From positions 62,001 through 126,000 of the forward strand of contig JAHBVH010000005.1 of NCBI GenBank assembly GCA_019637645.1: a stretch of 64,000 bases of DNA, given 5' to 3'. Numbering within the stretch: the first letter of the stretch is position 1; each line of letters opens with the position of its first letter. Origin of the DNA: Caldilineaceae bacterium (lineage in GTDB: Bacteria; Chloroflexota; Anaerolineae; Caldilineales; Caldilineaceae). The notes under the pieces are model-generated. The model did not search any database and was not told the DNA's origin. It was given only the letters and a program-made list of their open reading frames with translations. Below, in pieces: positions 44,371 to 53,173 of this stretch. The translations under genes were made by a program, and so were the position numbers.

Positions 44371-44414
44371 CAAAAGAGTGATGGCAGCCAACGTTGGCTG
44401 CCATCACTCTTTTG
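44371..44414. terminator. 44-bp perfect palindrome, bidirectional terminator
   Basis: 22-bp arms without a spacer (CAAAAGAGTGATGGCAGCCAAC then its complement), A/T-runs at both ends. It lies between converging genes ending at 44228 and 44500. The rest of that gap has a CGCGGATT-type imperfect hairpin near 44448-44495. Confidence 0.85.
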
Positions 44415-44499
44415 AATTGATTTTGGTTGATTAGATTTGAAACGGGACGCGGATTTGCGCGGAAAGACGCGGATGAATAAAAATCCGCGCCCCCTCTAT

Positions 44500-47400
44500 T
44501 CAAAGCGGCATGCTCACGGCTCCCAATGCTTGGATCGCGGCTTGTTGCATTGGGGTAATGCCAGTAACGCCGGTGATATCCATGCCCGCATAGGGGCCAG
44601 GGGCACGCAGGGTGTGGCGACAGTGTCCTGTCTGGGTCTCCCACACTTTGATCGTGCCATCCAGGCTTGCGCTGGCTAGCCAGCCGTCGCTGCTAAAAGC
44701 GAGGTCCTGAATGACATCAAAGTGGCCTTGTAGCGTGTGGACAAGGCGGGGCGGGGTGGTAGGGTTGATCGTCAATTCACTGGTGTCCCAGAGGTAGATG
44801 GTGGCGTCGCCCGTGCCGACGGCCAGCCAACGCCCATCTTGGTTAAAGACAAGCGCATAGACCAGGCTGCTTTGGTGAGGCAACAGTTGGTAGAGCACGC
44901 CGCGCTCAATATCCCACAGGCGTACCGTTCGATCATGGCTGCCAGAGGCCAAAATCTGTCCATTCGGGTGGAAACTCACATTCCAGACCCAGGCGCTATG
45001 TCCTTCCAATTTGCGTGTGGCACCCGTGTGGCGGTGCCACAGGGCGATCGTCGGCTGGTGGCTACCCACGGCAACCCACGGCCCATTTGGCTGAACGGCA
45101 ATGTCTTTAATGCGCGGATCGTCTACGATATGCGCCGTTTGTAGGCGTTGCCCAAGCTGGGTGTCCCAGAGGTGGAGAGCCCCATCATAGCTGCCCGCGA
45201 CGAGATAGTGACCATCGCTGCTAAATTCCGTCGCATGAACTTCGGCTTGGGTGGGCAGTTGGTGTTTGGGTTGGGCGTTCAGCCTACCCGTTTCATCACG
45301 GTGGATCGACCAAAGGTGAACTGCTTGATCCGTGCTGGCAACGGCCAAGAAGGTGGCGGCTAATGCTGGTGAATGGCTAAAGAGGAGGCTGGTGCCCATG
45401 CGCTTTTTGCCATGCAATGCCTGTAAATAGCGACCGGTCGCCCCATCCCAGAGATGAACCTTGCCATCGGCACTGGCCCCTGCCAAAAGGGGCTCTTGGG
45501 GATGAAAGGCCACCGCATTGGCCCAATTCCGATAGCCCAACCGCGACGCCCGCGCTCTGGTCTCGGTTGTGTGTAAATCCCAGAGATAGATCATACTGGT
45601 ATCTGTTTCGCCCGTTGCCAAGAAGTGGCCTTGTGGGTGCATCGTCATGGTGTTGACTTCCCGCTGATGACCAACGAGCGTATTGACCAACTGGCCTGTA
45701 TTCACCTCCCAGACCCGAATCGTTGCTTCGGCACCACCACTAAACAGAGCACGCCCATTGGGACTAAAAGCCATGGCATAGATGCCACGCTGGTGGCCGG
45801 TGAGGATCGTGCGGCAGGGTTGGCTCGCCTGCCGCACAATGGCTGTTGTCTCCCAAAGGCGAATCGTCAGATCATCACTGCCAGTGGCCAAGAACTGTCC
45901 GTCTGGACTGAAATGGACGGCATAGATCGCGGCCTGATGGTGCGAAAGCGTGGCAATCAGTTGGCCTGTCTGTACATCCCATAGCCGTACCATGTTATCG
46001 GTGCCCCCACTTGCCAGGTAGGTGCCATCGGGGCTAAAGGCCAGATCCAGGATCCAGCCTTGGTGCGGTAGCACATGCAAGGTGCGCCCACTCTGAACAT
46101 CCCATAGTCGTACCGTCTGATCTTGGCTGCCAGAAGCAACGATTTGGCTGTTGGGGTGAAAGGCTACCGTGCGTACCCAATCGGTATGGCCGTGCAAGAT
46201 CCGCAAAACATGCCCCGTGTGACGGTCGGTCACACGTACTGTCTGGTCTTTGCTCCCACTGACCATCCACTGGCCGTCTGGGCTGAAGGCAATATCCCAA
46301 ATGCGGGTTTCATGGATTTTGAACATGGCAACGGTTTGACCATCTTCGGGCTGCCAAAGATGAATTTCGCCATTGGTCATCCCGCCACCTAAGAGCTTGC
46401 CATCGTGCGTAAAGGACAAGGCGCGGCACAGCCCAAAGTTTTTGGTAAAGACACACTGTTGCAGATCGGCATGGGCAAAGGTCACGGCGGGCAGATCAAC
46501 GCCTTGCAGATAGGCTTGCCAGACGGCCAGGCGGCTAAAATCGTAGCCAGTGAGATCTGCATTTAACTGGAGCAGTAGGTTGATCAAATTCCCCGCGGCA
46601 TAGCCAGGGATCAGCGCGGCTTGCTGGGTACGGTTGTGGCGGAGCTGGGCCAGCACCTGGTCGAGCTGGCGGATGGCCTGGGCGCGGCCAGCTCGACCAC
46701 CTAGCCGTTCACCGACCGGTTGGCTGATGAGCCGGTGTTGGCTCTGGCGCACATATTCTTTGGCCTGTGCTTTCAGCAGGGCAAAGCGGTTGAACCAACC
46801 CTCTGGCTGTGCAGCACCATAGGCTGCCTTGGTGCTATCGCCATTCGCCGCGTCGGTCAGTTCGGTACACACGGTCTCAATGAGGCGGTCGGTGGTGTAT
46901 TCAAGCACAACATTTTGCAAGGTATAGCCGTTACCTTGTTGGAGTAAGAGCGAACGGCGCTCCAGGGTGCGTAAGGCTTCCAGCAAATGACGCTGGGGTG
47001 GCTGTTGGACCAGATTATTGCGTAGCACCATAGCGGTTACTGCTTCGCGTTCCACCGCGAGCCAAAGTAAGAGTTCCCGTTCTAGCTCCGATAATCGAGC
47101 AAAATGCTGATCCAGTACGGCACGAATATCGTCAAAGACTGGTGTGCCATCGCGTTGAAACTCTTCGACATTCCCGGCAAACCAGCCGCTAACCGTGCTC
47201 GCCACAATGCGTAGCGCCAAGGGGTTCCCGGAATAGTGGGTGATCAGGTTGGTGGCCTGTTGGGGGGAAAGGGCCAACCCTTGGGCTTGGAGGAGCGCTT
47301 CACCCGCTTGGGCATCGAGGCCGGTAAGCGCCAGTTGGTGGATGGTTGCCTGCTGGCGCTGCAGTTGTTCGAGGGCCTGTGGCTGCTCACGGCTCGTGAT

Positions 47401-48327
47401 GAGGAGACAGCTTTGGTGGGCGTTGCTGGCCACTTGCTGGAGCAGTTCCTCATAGGCTTCATACCCTGGCCGCATGGCCCCCGCCTCTGCCTCCCCTTGA
47501 AGAATGCTTTCCAGGTTATCTAGGATCAACAGACAGCGCTCTTGGCGTAGATAAGCCAAGAGGAGGGCAATTTGCTCTGTGGTGGTTGCTGGCAGCGCGG
47601 CTAGACTCTGGCGCGAAAGGATGGCGAGCCAGCTCTGCAAGAGTTCGGTGAGCGGGGGCGCGTTGAGGAGCGCGCGCCAAAGGATAAAAGAATAGGTTGT
47701 GGTGCCTCTCTGCGCTAACCTTGTTACCACCTGGGCAGCCAGCGCAGTCTTGCCCATGCCTCCCATTCCCAAAATCGTTACGACCCGCGCCCCCCTATCC
47801 CTACTGGCGGCCTGTGGCATGGGTGGTTGGGGCGCGCTGTGCAACCAGTGCATGAGCGTTTCGACTTCGGCCTGTCGTCCATGAAATTGATTGATCAAGG
47901 GCATTTCGGCGAGGTCGCTAGTAGTGGGTAGGGCTGTTCCACCTGCACCCACTGCAAGTGGTGCCATCGGTTCGCTATCAACTGTTTGTACGCGAGGCAA
48001 TGACGACTCAGTAAAGAGGTCAGCAAGTTCTTGCGGCGTCAGCGTATAGCCAGCGCTTTGGGTCCATTGTTGGGCGCTGGTGGAATCCAGATAGTCGGTA
48101 AAGATTTGGAGGAGATAGAGGACATAGGGCCTGGTCGGTTTCCAGCGACGGCCTTTTTGGATAGGTGCGCGTTCCCACCGTGAAATGAGCGTACTATCCA
48201 CAACCCGATAATCAGCCGAGGAGGCAGCTTGGGCTAGTTGATCCAGGGCTGTTGCTAGGCTCTCTTGACTCAACCCTGCTGCCTTGCGCAATTGCTGCAA
48301 CTGCGTGCCAAATGACTTCAAATCCAT
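44500..48327 (-). CDS. XRE-type HTH / NB-ARC ATPase / 14-WD40 protein
   Basis: 1275 residues. Residues 1-80 look like an XRE helix-turn-helix (LRKAAGLSQESLATAL, ISRWERA). An NB-ARC (STAND) ATPase follows, with P-loop ILGMGGMGKTALA near 188, Walker B LLILDNLES and LLITSREQP. A winged-helix region then leads to a short pentapeptide-like stretch (ADLTGYDFSRLAVWQAYLQG). From about 630 to the end come 14 WD40 repeats, enough for two seven-blade propellers. STAND proteins switch on by oligomerising after a ligand binds the repeats; the HTH suggests DNA binding or a signalling adapter. Such proteins serve in regulation or antiviral defence; no toxic effector domain is visible here. It stands alone under an extended -10 promoter at 48504. 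Confidence 0.9.
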   Translation of the reverse strand: MDLKSFGTQLQQLRKAAGLSQESLATALDQLAQAASSADYRVVDSTLISRWERAPIQKGRRWKPTRPYVLYLLQIFTDYLDSTSAQQWTQSAGYTLTPQELADLFTESSLPRVQTVDSEPMAPLAVGAGGTALPTTSDLAEMPLINQFHGRQAEVETLMHWLHSAPQPPMPQAASRDRGARVVTILGMGGMGKTALAAQVVTRLAQRGTTTYSFILWRALLNAPPLTELLQSWLAILSRQSLAALPATTTEQIALLLAYLRQERCLLILDNLESILQGEAEAGAMRPGYEAYEELLQQVASNAHQSCLLITSREQPQALEQLQRQQATIHQLALTGLDAQAGEALLQAQGLALSPQQATNLITHYSGNPLALRIVASTVSGWFAGNVEEFQRDGTPVFDDIRAVLDQHFARLSELERELLLWLAVEREAVTAMVLRNNLVQQPPQRHLLEALRTLERRSLLLQQGNGYTLQNVVLEYTTDRLIETVCTELTDAANGDSTKAAYGAAQPEGWFNRFALLKAQAKEYVRQSQHRLISQPVGERLGGRAGRAQAIRQLDQVLAQLRHNRTQQAALIPGYAAGNLINLLLQLNADLTGYDFSRLAVWQAYLQGVDLPAVTFAHADLQQCVFTKNFGLCRALSFTHDGKLLGGGMTNGEIHLWQPEDGQTVAMFKIHETRIWDIAFSPDGQWMVSGSKDQTVRVTDRHTGHVLRILHGHTDWVRTVAFHPNSQIVASGSQDQTVRLWDVQSGRTLHVLPHQGWILDLAFSPDGTYLASGGTDNMVRLWDVQTGQLIATLSHHQAAIYAVHFSPDGQFLATGSDDLTIRLWETTAIVRQASQPCRTILTGHQRGIYAMAFSPNGRALFSGGAEATIRVWEVNTGQLVNTLVGHQREVNTMTMHPQGHFLATGETDTSMIYLWDLHTTETRARASRLGYRNWANAVAFHPQEPLLAGASADGKVHLWDGATGRYLQALHGKKRMGTSLLFSHSPALAATFLAVASTDQAVHLWSIHRDETGRLNAQPKHQLPTQAEVHATEFSSDGHYLVAGSYDGALHLWDTQLGQRLQTAHIVDDPRIKDIAVQPNGPWVAVGSHQPTIALWHRHTGATRKLEGHSAWVWNVSFHPNGQILASGSHDRTVRLWDIERGVLYQLLPHQSSLVYALVFNQDGRWLAVGTGDATIYLWDTSELTINPTTPPRLVHTLQGHFDVIQDLAFSSDGWLASASLDGTIKVWETQTGHCRHTLRAPGPYAGMDITGVTGITPMQQAAIQALGAVSMPL

Positions 48328-48756
48328 AAGGGTGTTGGTGGGCTTGTCGATCTGTCCTTGGCAGATGCTGCCGACTGGGGGGCAAGTGCATCAATTGCTA
48401 CAGCAGGAACCAGTGGCTGATCAACTGTTCCAGAAATGTCCTAGAAATGTCCCTGTACAAACGGATGCGCTGTTCGGTATACTATCGATAATTTGGTAAG
48501 TGTATTATACCACTTTGAGAAGTCCCCTGCAAGGGTATTTTTGTGTTACCCCAAAATGGGTTATACAAAGCCACAGATCTGTACCCTAACTGCGCAGTTG
48601 CTCCCCGTATAATAGACTATACCCCAAAAATACTATTTCTTGTTCTGCTTCCCTCACCTGCGCTAGTGACGTGACGAGGAGCGGGTCTCCCCCGATTCGC
48701 TCGTCGCTCGTCGCTGATTGGTAGCTTCTCTGCCCATCGTTTCCTGTAGATTTTCT
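48328..48756. other. Upstream region of the WD40 gene
   Basis: 429 bases without a gene. It contains the extended -10 promoter for the minus-strand gene at 48504-48512. A C- and A-rich stretch at about 48540-48640 has repeated ACCCCAAAA-like words. Nothing else recognisable. Confidence 0.5.
48504..48512 (-). promoter_or_regulatory. Extended -10 promoter for the WD40 gene
   Basis: On the minus strand, TGGTATAAT (TGnTATAAT). No good -35, as is usual for extended -10 promoters. It would start transcription about 170 nt before ATG 48327. Confidence 0.5.
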
Positions 48757-49638
48757 TTAACCAATATGTGAGCATAATGCGGCAAAAGTTTGTCGTGTGC
48801 TCTCGGCTCGATCCTTCCCTGCGGCTTGCCAGTGTGTTTCAATGGTGAAGGTCGTCACTGGCTCCGTCTCCAGTAGGCGCAGTTGGGTGTGCCAATCTGT
48901 GCCGCCATCGCCAATGCGTGCCCAAGCCGTGAGACCTGTGGCTGGCTCAACTACTTTGGCATCCTTGCAATGAACATCTACAATCGTACCCTGAACTTGA
49001 GCAAAGCCAACCGCAGGGTCTTCGCCGGCCACAAAGGCATTGGCCGGGTCCCAGATGATCTTCAAGTTAGGCCGCTGGACGGCGTCAAGGACGCGGCGCA
49101 TATTGCCGCCGGTATTGGCATAGAGCGAGCGGGCATTCTCCAAAGCGAGGGTGAGCCCTTCGCTAGCCAACCGATCACAGGCGATTTGCAATCCCTTGCT
49201 GATCTTGGCTAATGTCTCTTCGGTAATACCGCCCCCATCCGGCGAACGGGGTGAGGGGTTAGTGCCACCAATATCGCGCGTAAAGCCAAAGGTGCGGATA
49301 TTGGGTGCTTGAAATTGGTGGGCAATCTGAATAAAGCGCTCTAATCGGGCCATGTGTTCCTGAAAACGGGGATGGCTCTCCATGGTCGCTAGCTCAACAT
49401 CGGCCAGGGAAAAGGGGCGGAAAAACATGCCGCAGACCAGATGGGTGCGCAGGCCATAGTTATCGACAATGGCTTTGGCCTGCGCTAGCTCGGCATCCGT
49501 CAGTTCATGGATGGCCTTGCCCCAAAGCTCATGTAATTCCACATAGACCATGCCCAGTTCATGGGCAATATGGCAAGCGCGGGCAAAGTCGTGGTCAATT
49601 TCGTCGGCGATCACGCCAAATTCGTAGGTTCGGTGCAT
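48757..49638 (-). CDS. Sugar phosphate isomerase/epimerase (xylose isomerase-like TIM barrel)
   Basis: 293 residues, full family length. TIM-barrel strands and metal-site motifs are visible: EFGVIADEID near the start, VYVELHELWGK, LALENARSLYANT, IIWDPANAF, VDVHCKDAK and TIETHWQ at the end, with the Glu, Asp, His and Glu ligands expected for the divalent metal. The family isomerises or epimerises sugars or acts on inosose; the substrate cannot be named. It lies 23 bp after the small protein gene at 49662 on the same strand. Confidence 0.85.
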   Translation of the reverse strand: MHRTYEFGVIADEIDHDFARACHIAHELGMVYVELHELWGKAIHELTDAELAQAKAIVDNYGLRTHLVCGMFFRPFSLADVELATMESHPRFQEHMARLERFIQIAHQFQAPNIRTFGFTRDIGGTNPSPRSPDGGGITEETLAKISKGLQIACDRLASEGLTLALENARSLYANTGGNMRRVLDAVQRPNLKIIWDPANAFVAGEDPAVGFAQVQGTIVDVHCKDAKVVEPATGLTAWARIGDGGTDWHTQLRLLETEPVTTFTIETHWQAAGKDRAESTRQTFAALCSHIG

Positions 49639-49661
49639 AGTGCTTTACTTTCGTCTTGTGC

Positions 49662-50060
49662 TTACGTGGCAAAGGTTGCGGCCCCTGCTGCTGCCTGTCG
49701 GCGGCGCAACTCGGCGAGGTAGGCTTCGGTGAGGCGCTCCGCTTCGCGTAGGGGGGGACGTTCGATCAGGCGAACTTTGATCTCCCGCGTGGTTAACCAC
49801 TCCCAGCGGCTAGCATTGATGGGGTGGGGATGGGGGTAGACATCTTCTGGCTGGATCACTTCGTCGATGCGATAGAGATAGCCTGCATCGGTACCATTAT
49901 GGCGGAAGGTACCATCATCTTCCATTGCTAAGATCGCGGGCCGGTGAGAGAAAACGCGGGCGATCTCCCGATTTTGGGTGATCGAACTGCCCGTGCGGAG
50001 GACGGTCAATTCCTGCTGGGAACCGTGATACCAAGGTAAGGTATAATTCCAGGTGGTCAT
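49662..50060 (-). CDS. Unrecognised 132-residue protein, possibly ADP-ribosyltransferase-like
   Basis: 132 residues from ATG 50060; the longer frame to 50189 has no ribosome site. The pattern is TLPWYHGSQQELTVLRTGSSITQNREIARVFSH, a GYLYRIDEV strand and ASRWEWLTTREIKV. YHG...GSxxTxxxxxAxxF resembles the NAD-binding entry of some ADP-ribosyltransferase-fold proteins, but no catalytic Glu motif is clear, so this is a weak suggestion. It is cytoplasmic, with an Arg-rich C-terminal helix. It precedes the TIM-barrel gene by 23 bp and is probably cotranscribed with it. Confidence 0.55.
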   Translation of the reverse strand: MTTWNYTLPWYHGSQQELTVLRTGSSITQNREIARVFSHRPAILAMEDDGTFRHNGTDAGYLYRIDEVIQPEDVYPHPHPINASRWEWLTTREIKVRLIERPPLREAERLTEAYLAELRRRQAAAGAATFAT

Positions 50061-50292
50061 AGGATGCTCTCTTTCTGTTATGATAGCGCCAGCATAGTCA
50101 GGGAGCGTAGCTCTATCGGTCAGAAAAGTAGATTTTATGGGTGCTGCAACTACTATTGACATTATCGTTGACGTGGTTGCTGCTGTCAATCTCTATTAAA
50201 TGTTGCTGATGTATTTTGCTTTGGGCTTTTAGCAGAGCTAGCCATATAGACTTACCGAGAAAATCAGTTGGATGAGTATTGCTCTCTGAGTT

Positions 50293-50301
50293 TGCTATAA
50301 T
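50293..50301 (+). promoter_or_regulatory. Extended -10 promoter before the D-glutamate cyclase-like gene
   Basis: TGCTATAAT (TGnTATAAT), about 48 nt before ATG 50349. The 288-bp divergent gap has no other clear element. Confidence 0.5.
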
Positions 50302-50348
50302 AGGCTATCGTCAATTCTTTACCCATTTATGATAGAAAGTGAGCACTC

Positions 50349-51428
50349 ATGCCCTCTATCGATTCTGAAACTCTGGCCCGCCTCCCCTATGTTGACCAGC
50401 TTTTTGACCGCATTGGCTGGCAGATCGATCAACTGATGGCCATTGACACGCGTGGCAAAGGGCACATTCCAGCCCTCTACCGGGCCGCGGCTGATCTTGT
50501 CCATGCCCCGCTGGCCATGACCGCCGCGCGGCGCTTGCGAGAAGTCATTGCTCCTGGTGATGTGGTTGGCCTGATTACGGGTTTTCCTTCCCGCTCTTTC
50601 TTGGGGCGTGGCATCACCGAAACCGATGGTCCAGTCGGCGCGGTCTATCTGGCGCGCGTGTTAGATGAAGTATTGCAGGCTGTGCCGGTAATTATCACCG
50701 ATGTTGAGCTGCAACGTTATTGTGCGAAGCCTAGTTATAACGCCGGTCTTCTGGTGACCACCCTAGAGCAAGCGTTGCTGGCTAAACGGGGTAAGGTCAA
50801 AGCCGCGGCGGTCAGCTTTTTGGACTGCCCCGTAGACGATAACGCGGCCCGCCGCGTGGCCGAACGCTTTTTGCAAGAAGTCCAGCCCAAAGCCCTGATT
50901 GCCGTTGAGATGCCGGGCAAGGCTGCCGATGGCTTTGCGCACACCGCCAGTGGCCGCGCCATTGTAGATGAACACTTAGCCAAGGCCGATCCCTTTTTCG
51001 AACTGGCCCCCGCCTATGGTGTCCTGCGGATTGGGCTAGGCGACGGTGGTAATGAATTGGGCATGGGCAATATTCGTGGCACCTTGGCGCAACTCTCACC
51101 CTTGGGCGAAACCATCGCCGCGGTGGCCGAGTCGGACGTGCCCGTGGTGGGGGCTAGTTCTAACTGGGCGGCTTATGCCATTGGCGTCTGCCTAGAGGCG
51201 TTGGGGGGTTCAACACGAGTCAATCGTAGCATCGATCTCGCTGGCATCATCCGCCGTTGCGCCGAAGAAGGGGCCATTGATGGGATCAGCTCACGACCCG
51301 AGGCCAAGGTGGATGGTACACCTATCTCCATGAATCTCGCGCTGATCGAGATGATGAGTTGGGTCGTTGATGTGGCATTGGCCGAAGCAGGTCAAGGCTG
51401 GCTGAAGAGCGATAAGCATAATAAGTAA
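50349..51428 (+). CDS. D-glutamate cyclase-like protein (DUF4392)
   Basis: 359 residues. The family hallmark GDGGNELGMGN is near residue 231, with VGLITGFPS near 75, ETDGPVGA, and VVGASSNWAAYAIG after it. This C-terminal-type domain is found in mammalian D-glutamate cyclase, which converts D-glutamate to 5-oxo-D-proline; bacterial single-domain members are less well studied. It is cytosolic, with GAAAGTGAG near ATG 50349. An FGGY kinase gene follows 17 bp later, so the two may act in one catabolic step series, though the link is not obvious. Confidence 0.82.
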   Translation: MPSIDSETLARLPYVDQLFDRIGWQIDQLMAIDTRGKGHIPALYRAAADLVHAPLAMTAARRLREVIAPGDVVGLITGFPSRSFLGRGITETDGPVGAVYLARVLDEVLQAVPVIITDVELQRYCAKPSYNAGLLVTTLEQALLAKRGKVKAAAVSFLDCPVDDNAARRVAERFLQEVQPKALIAVEMPGKAADGFAHTASGRAIVDEHLAKADPFFELAPAYGVLRIGLGDGGNELGMGNIRGTLAQLSPLGETIAAVAESDVPVVGASSNWAAYAIGVCLEALGGSTRVNRSIDLAGIIRRCAEEGAIDGISSRPEAKVDGTPISMNLALIEMMSWVVDVALAEAGQGWLKSDKHNK

Positions 51429-51445
51429 TCAACGGAAAATTGATC

Positions 51446-52900
51446 ATGGATCATGGGGTGACGAGGCCGCTCTTTCTGGGATTGGATTTGGGGACGACCA
51501 ATGCCAAAGCCGCGGCCTATGATGCGGCTGGACAGTTGGTGGGCGTGGCGATAGCAGCCTATCCAACTGCATACCCGCAGCCAGGGTGGGCCGAGCAGCG
51601 GCTGGCCGATTGGCTAGCCGCGTTGACGAGTGCCACCCAACAGTTGATGGTAACCTTGGGCGCACGTAAAGCGGCTTTGGTGGCGATCGGTTTGTCGGCC
51701 CATGGGCCAGGAGTGGTGTTGCTCGACGCGCTGGGGCAGCCGTTACTAGACACGAGCGCGACTTGGCAAGATACCCGTTGTTTAGCTCAAGGGCAATGGC
51801 TGATCGACCAGGTGGGCTTGGGCTGGGCTGGTCAGGGGCTGCCCGCCAACAGCTTTCCGCCCAAATTGCGTTGGCTTGTGGAACATCACCCCACATTGGT
51901 GCCGCGGGCGCGCTATGCGTTGGGCATCAAGGACTATCTGGGCTATTGGCTCACTGGTGAAATCGCTACTGAGCCCACGTCAACCGCTGGGGCCGCGGCT
52001 TGGTGGCCTCCGGTCTTTGCGGCGTGTGGGTGGTCTATGGAACGCCTACCACCAATTGTCCCTTCGACCACCGTGATTGGCCCCGTGCAGCGTGATGTGG
52101 CCGCAACGTTAGGTCTACCAGCCGCGCTACCGGTGGTGATTGGGCTGGGCGATGGCGCGGCGGCCACCCTCTCCATGGGCGCATTACAGGCCGGTGATAT
52201 GGCTTTAACGTTGGCAACGGCTGGCGTGATCCGCACAGTGTTGCCAACGCCACCCGTGCCAGCGGCGCGGTTGGCCCACCACCTCTTCACCTGGCCCTAT
52301 GTGGAAGGGCAGTGGATCGTGGGCGGTCAACTCAAGGCGGCCGCGAGTGCTCTTGAATGGACTGCGCGTAGTCATGGTGAGGCATCCTTGGAAATACTAT
52401 TAACGGAAGCGAGCGAGAGTCCACCGGGAAGCCGGGGCGTGACCTTTGTCCCCTATCTCATGGGGCGGGGCAGTCCTGCACCGGACCCAAACGCGACAGG
52501 TGTTTTCCTCGGTTTGACGCTAGCGACCCAACGGGGTGATCTCACGCGGGCTGTGCTGGAAGGGGTGGCTTATGAATTTCGTACACTACTGGATACTTTG
52601 GTTGTGCTGGGTTATCCTTGTCACGCCCTGCGCATGAGCGGTGGAGGCACGCGTAGCCCGCTCTGGCGCGCGATCTTGGCTGCCGTCCTAGCCCGCCCTT
52701 TGCATCACTATGTGGCCGATTCTACCTTAGGCGCCGCGATCATGGCGGCGGTGGGGAGTGGGCATCAGGCAGGCGTGGCCACCGCTGTGGCCGCGATGGT
52801 GCAAGAGGGTGAAACTACCCTGGCGTCGCCGCATGCGGTTGCAACCTATGACAGGTTATATGGTGAGTATCAACAGTGGCAGGCAAGGCTATTTCCCTGA
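51446..52900 (+). CDS. FGGY-family carbohydrate kinase
   Basis: 484 residues from ATG 51446 (a TTG at 51440 is in frame). LGLDLGTTNAKAAAYD is the phosphate-binding loop of FGGY kinases, GWAEQRLADW is the xylulokinase-type hinge, LSAHGPG follows, and GDGAAATLSMGAL and MSGGGTRSPLW are the C-terminal ATP site. The closest style is xylulokinase/gluconokinase, but the sugar is not determinable. It phosphorylates a sugar or polyol after uptake. It is 17 bp after the D-glutamate cyclase-like gene. No transport gene is in the window. Confidence 0.88.
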   Translation: MDHGVTRPLFLGLDLGTTNAKAAAYDAAGQLVGVAIAAYPTAYPQPGWAEQRLADWLAALTSATQQLMVTLGARKAALVAIGLSAHGPGVVLLDALGQPLLDTSATWQDTRCLAQGQWLIDQVGLGWAGQGLPANSFPPKLRWLVEHHPTLVPRARYALGIKDYLGYWLTGEIATEPTSTAGAAAWWPPVFAACGWSMERLPPIVPSTTVIGPVQRDVAATLGLPAALPVVIGLGDGAAATLSMGALQAGDMALTLATAGVIRTVLPTPPVPAARLAHHLFTWPYVEGQWIVGGQLKAAASALEWTARSHGEASLEILLTEASESPPGSRGVTFVPYLMGRGSPAPDPNATGVFLGLTLATQRGDLTRAVLEGVAYEFRTLLDTLVVLGYPCHALRMSGGGTRSPLWRAILAAVLARPLHHYVADSTLGAAIMAAVGSGHQAGVATAVAAMVQEGETTLASPHAVATYDRLYGEYQQWQARLFP

Positions 52901-53110
52901 TGATCGTTGGTGAGAAAAGCGGGGTTAATGAAGATGAAGAAAAGGTTTCGGTATACGCTGGCCGCCCGGCGCTGAAGCGGGCTTTTGTCGGTGTTGTTCG
53001 GTAGCCCTGTGCCTTAAGATTTTGCTTCGCTCGACTATAGTTGGTCAAAAGAGTAGTTTACTGTATACTGCCTATACCCCATGGCCCTGCGGATAGAGGA
53101 AGGGATGATC

Positions 53111-53173
53111 ATGCCAACGGTAACATTACAACTTCCCGAAGCCATTTATCGATAGTTTCAACGTGAGGATTGA
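53111..53173 (+). pseudogene. Remnant of a small antitoxin-like or DNA-binding protein
   Basis: From ATG 53111, with GAGGAAGGG upstream, the frame reads MPTVTLQLPEAIYR, then TAG at 53153, then FQRED and TGA at 53171. The opening is typical of small ribbon-helix-helix-type proteins (MxTVTLxLPExxYRxxQ), here broken by a nonsense codon and then cut off where the MutS-like gene starts. A short leader peptide for the downstream gene is the alternative. Confidence 0.4.
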
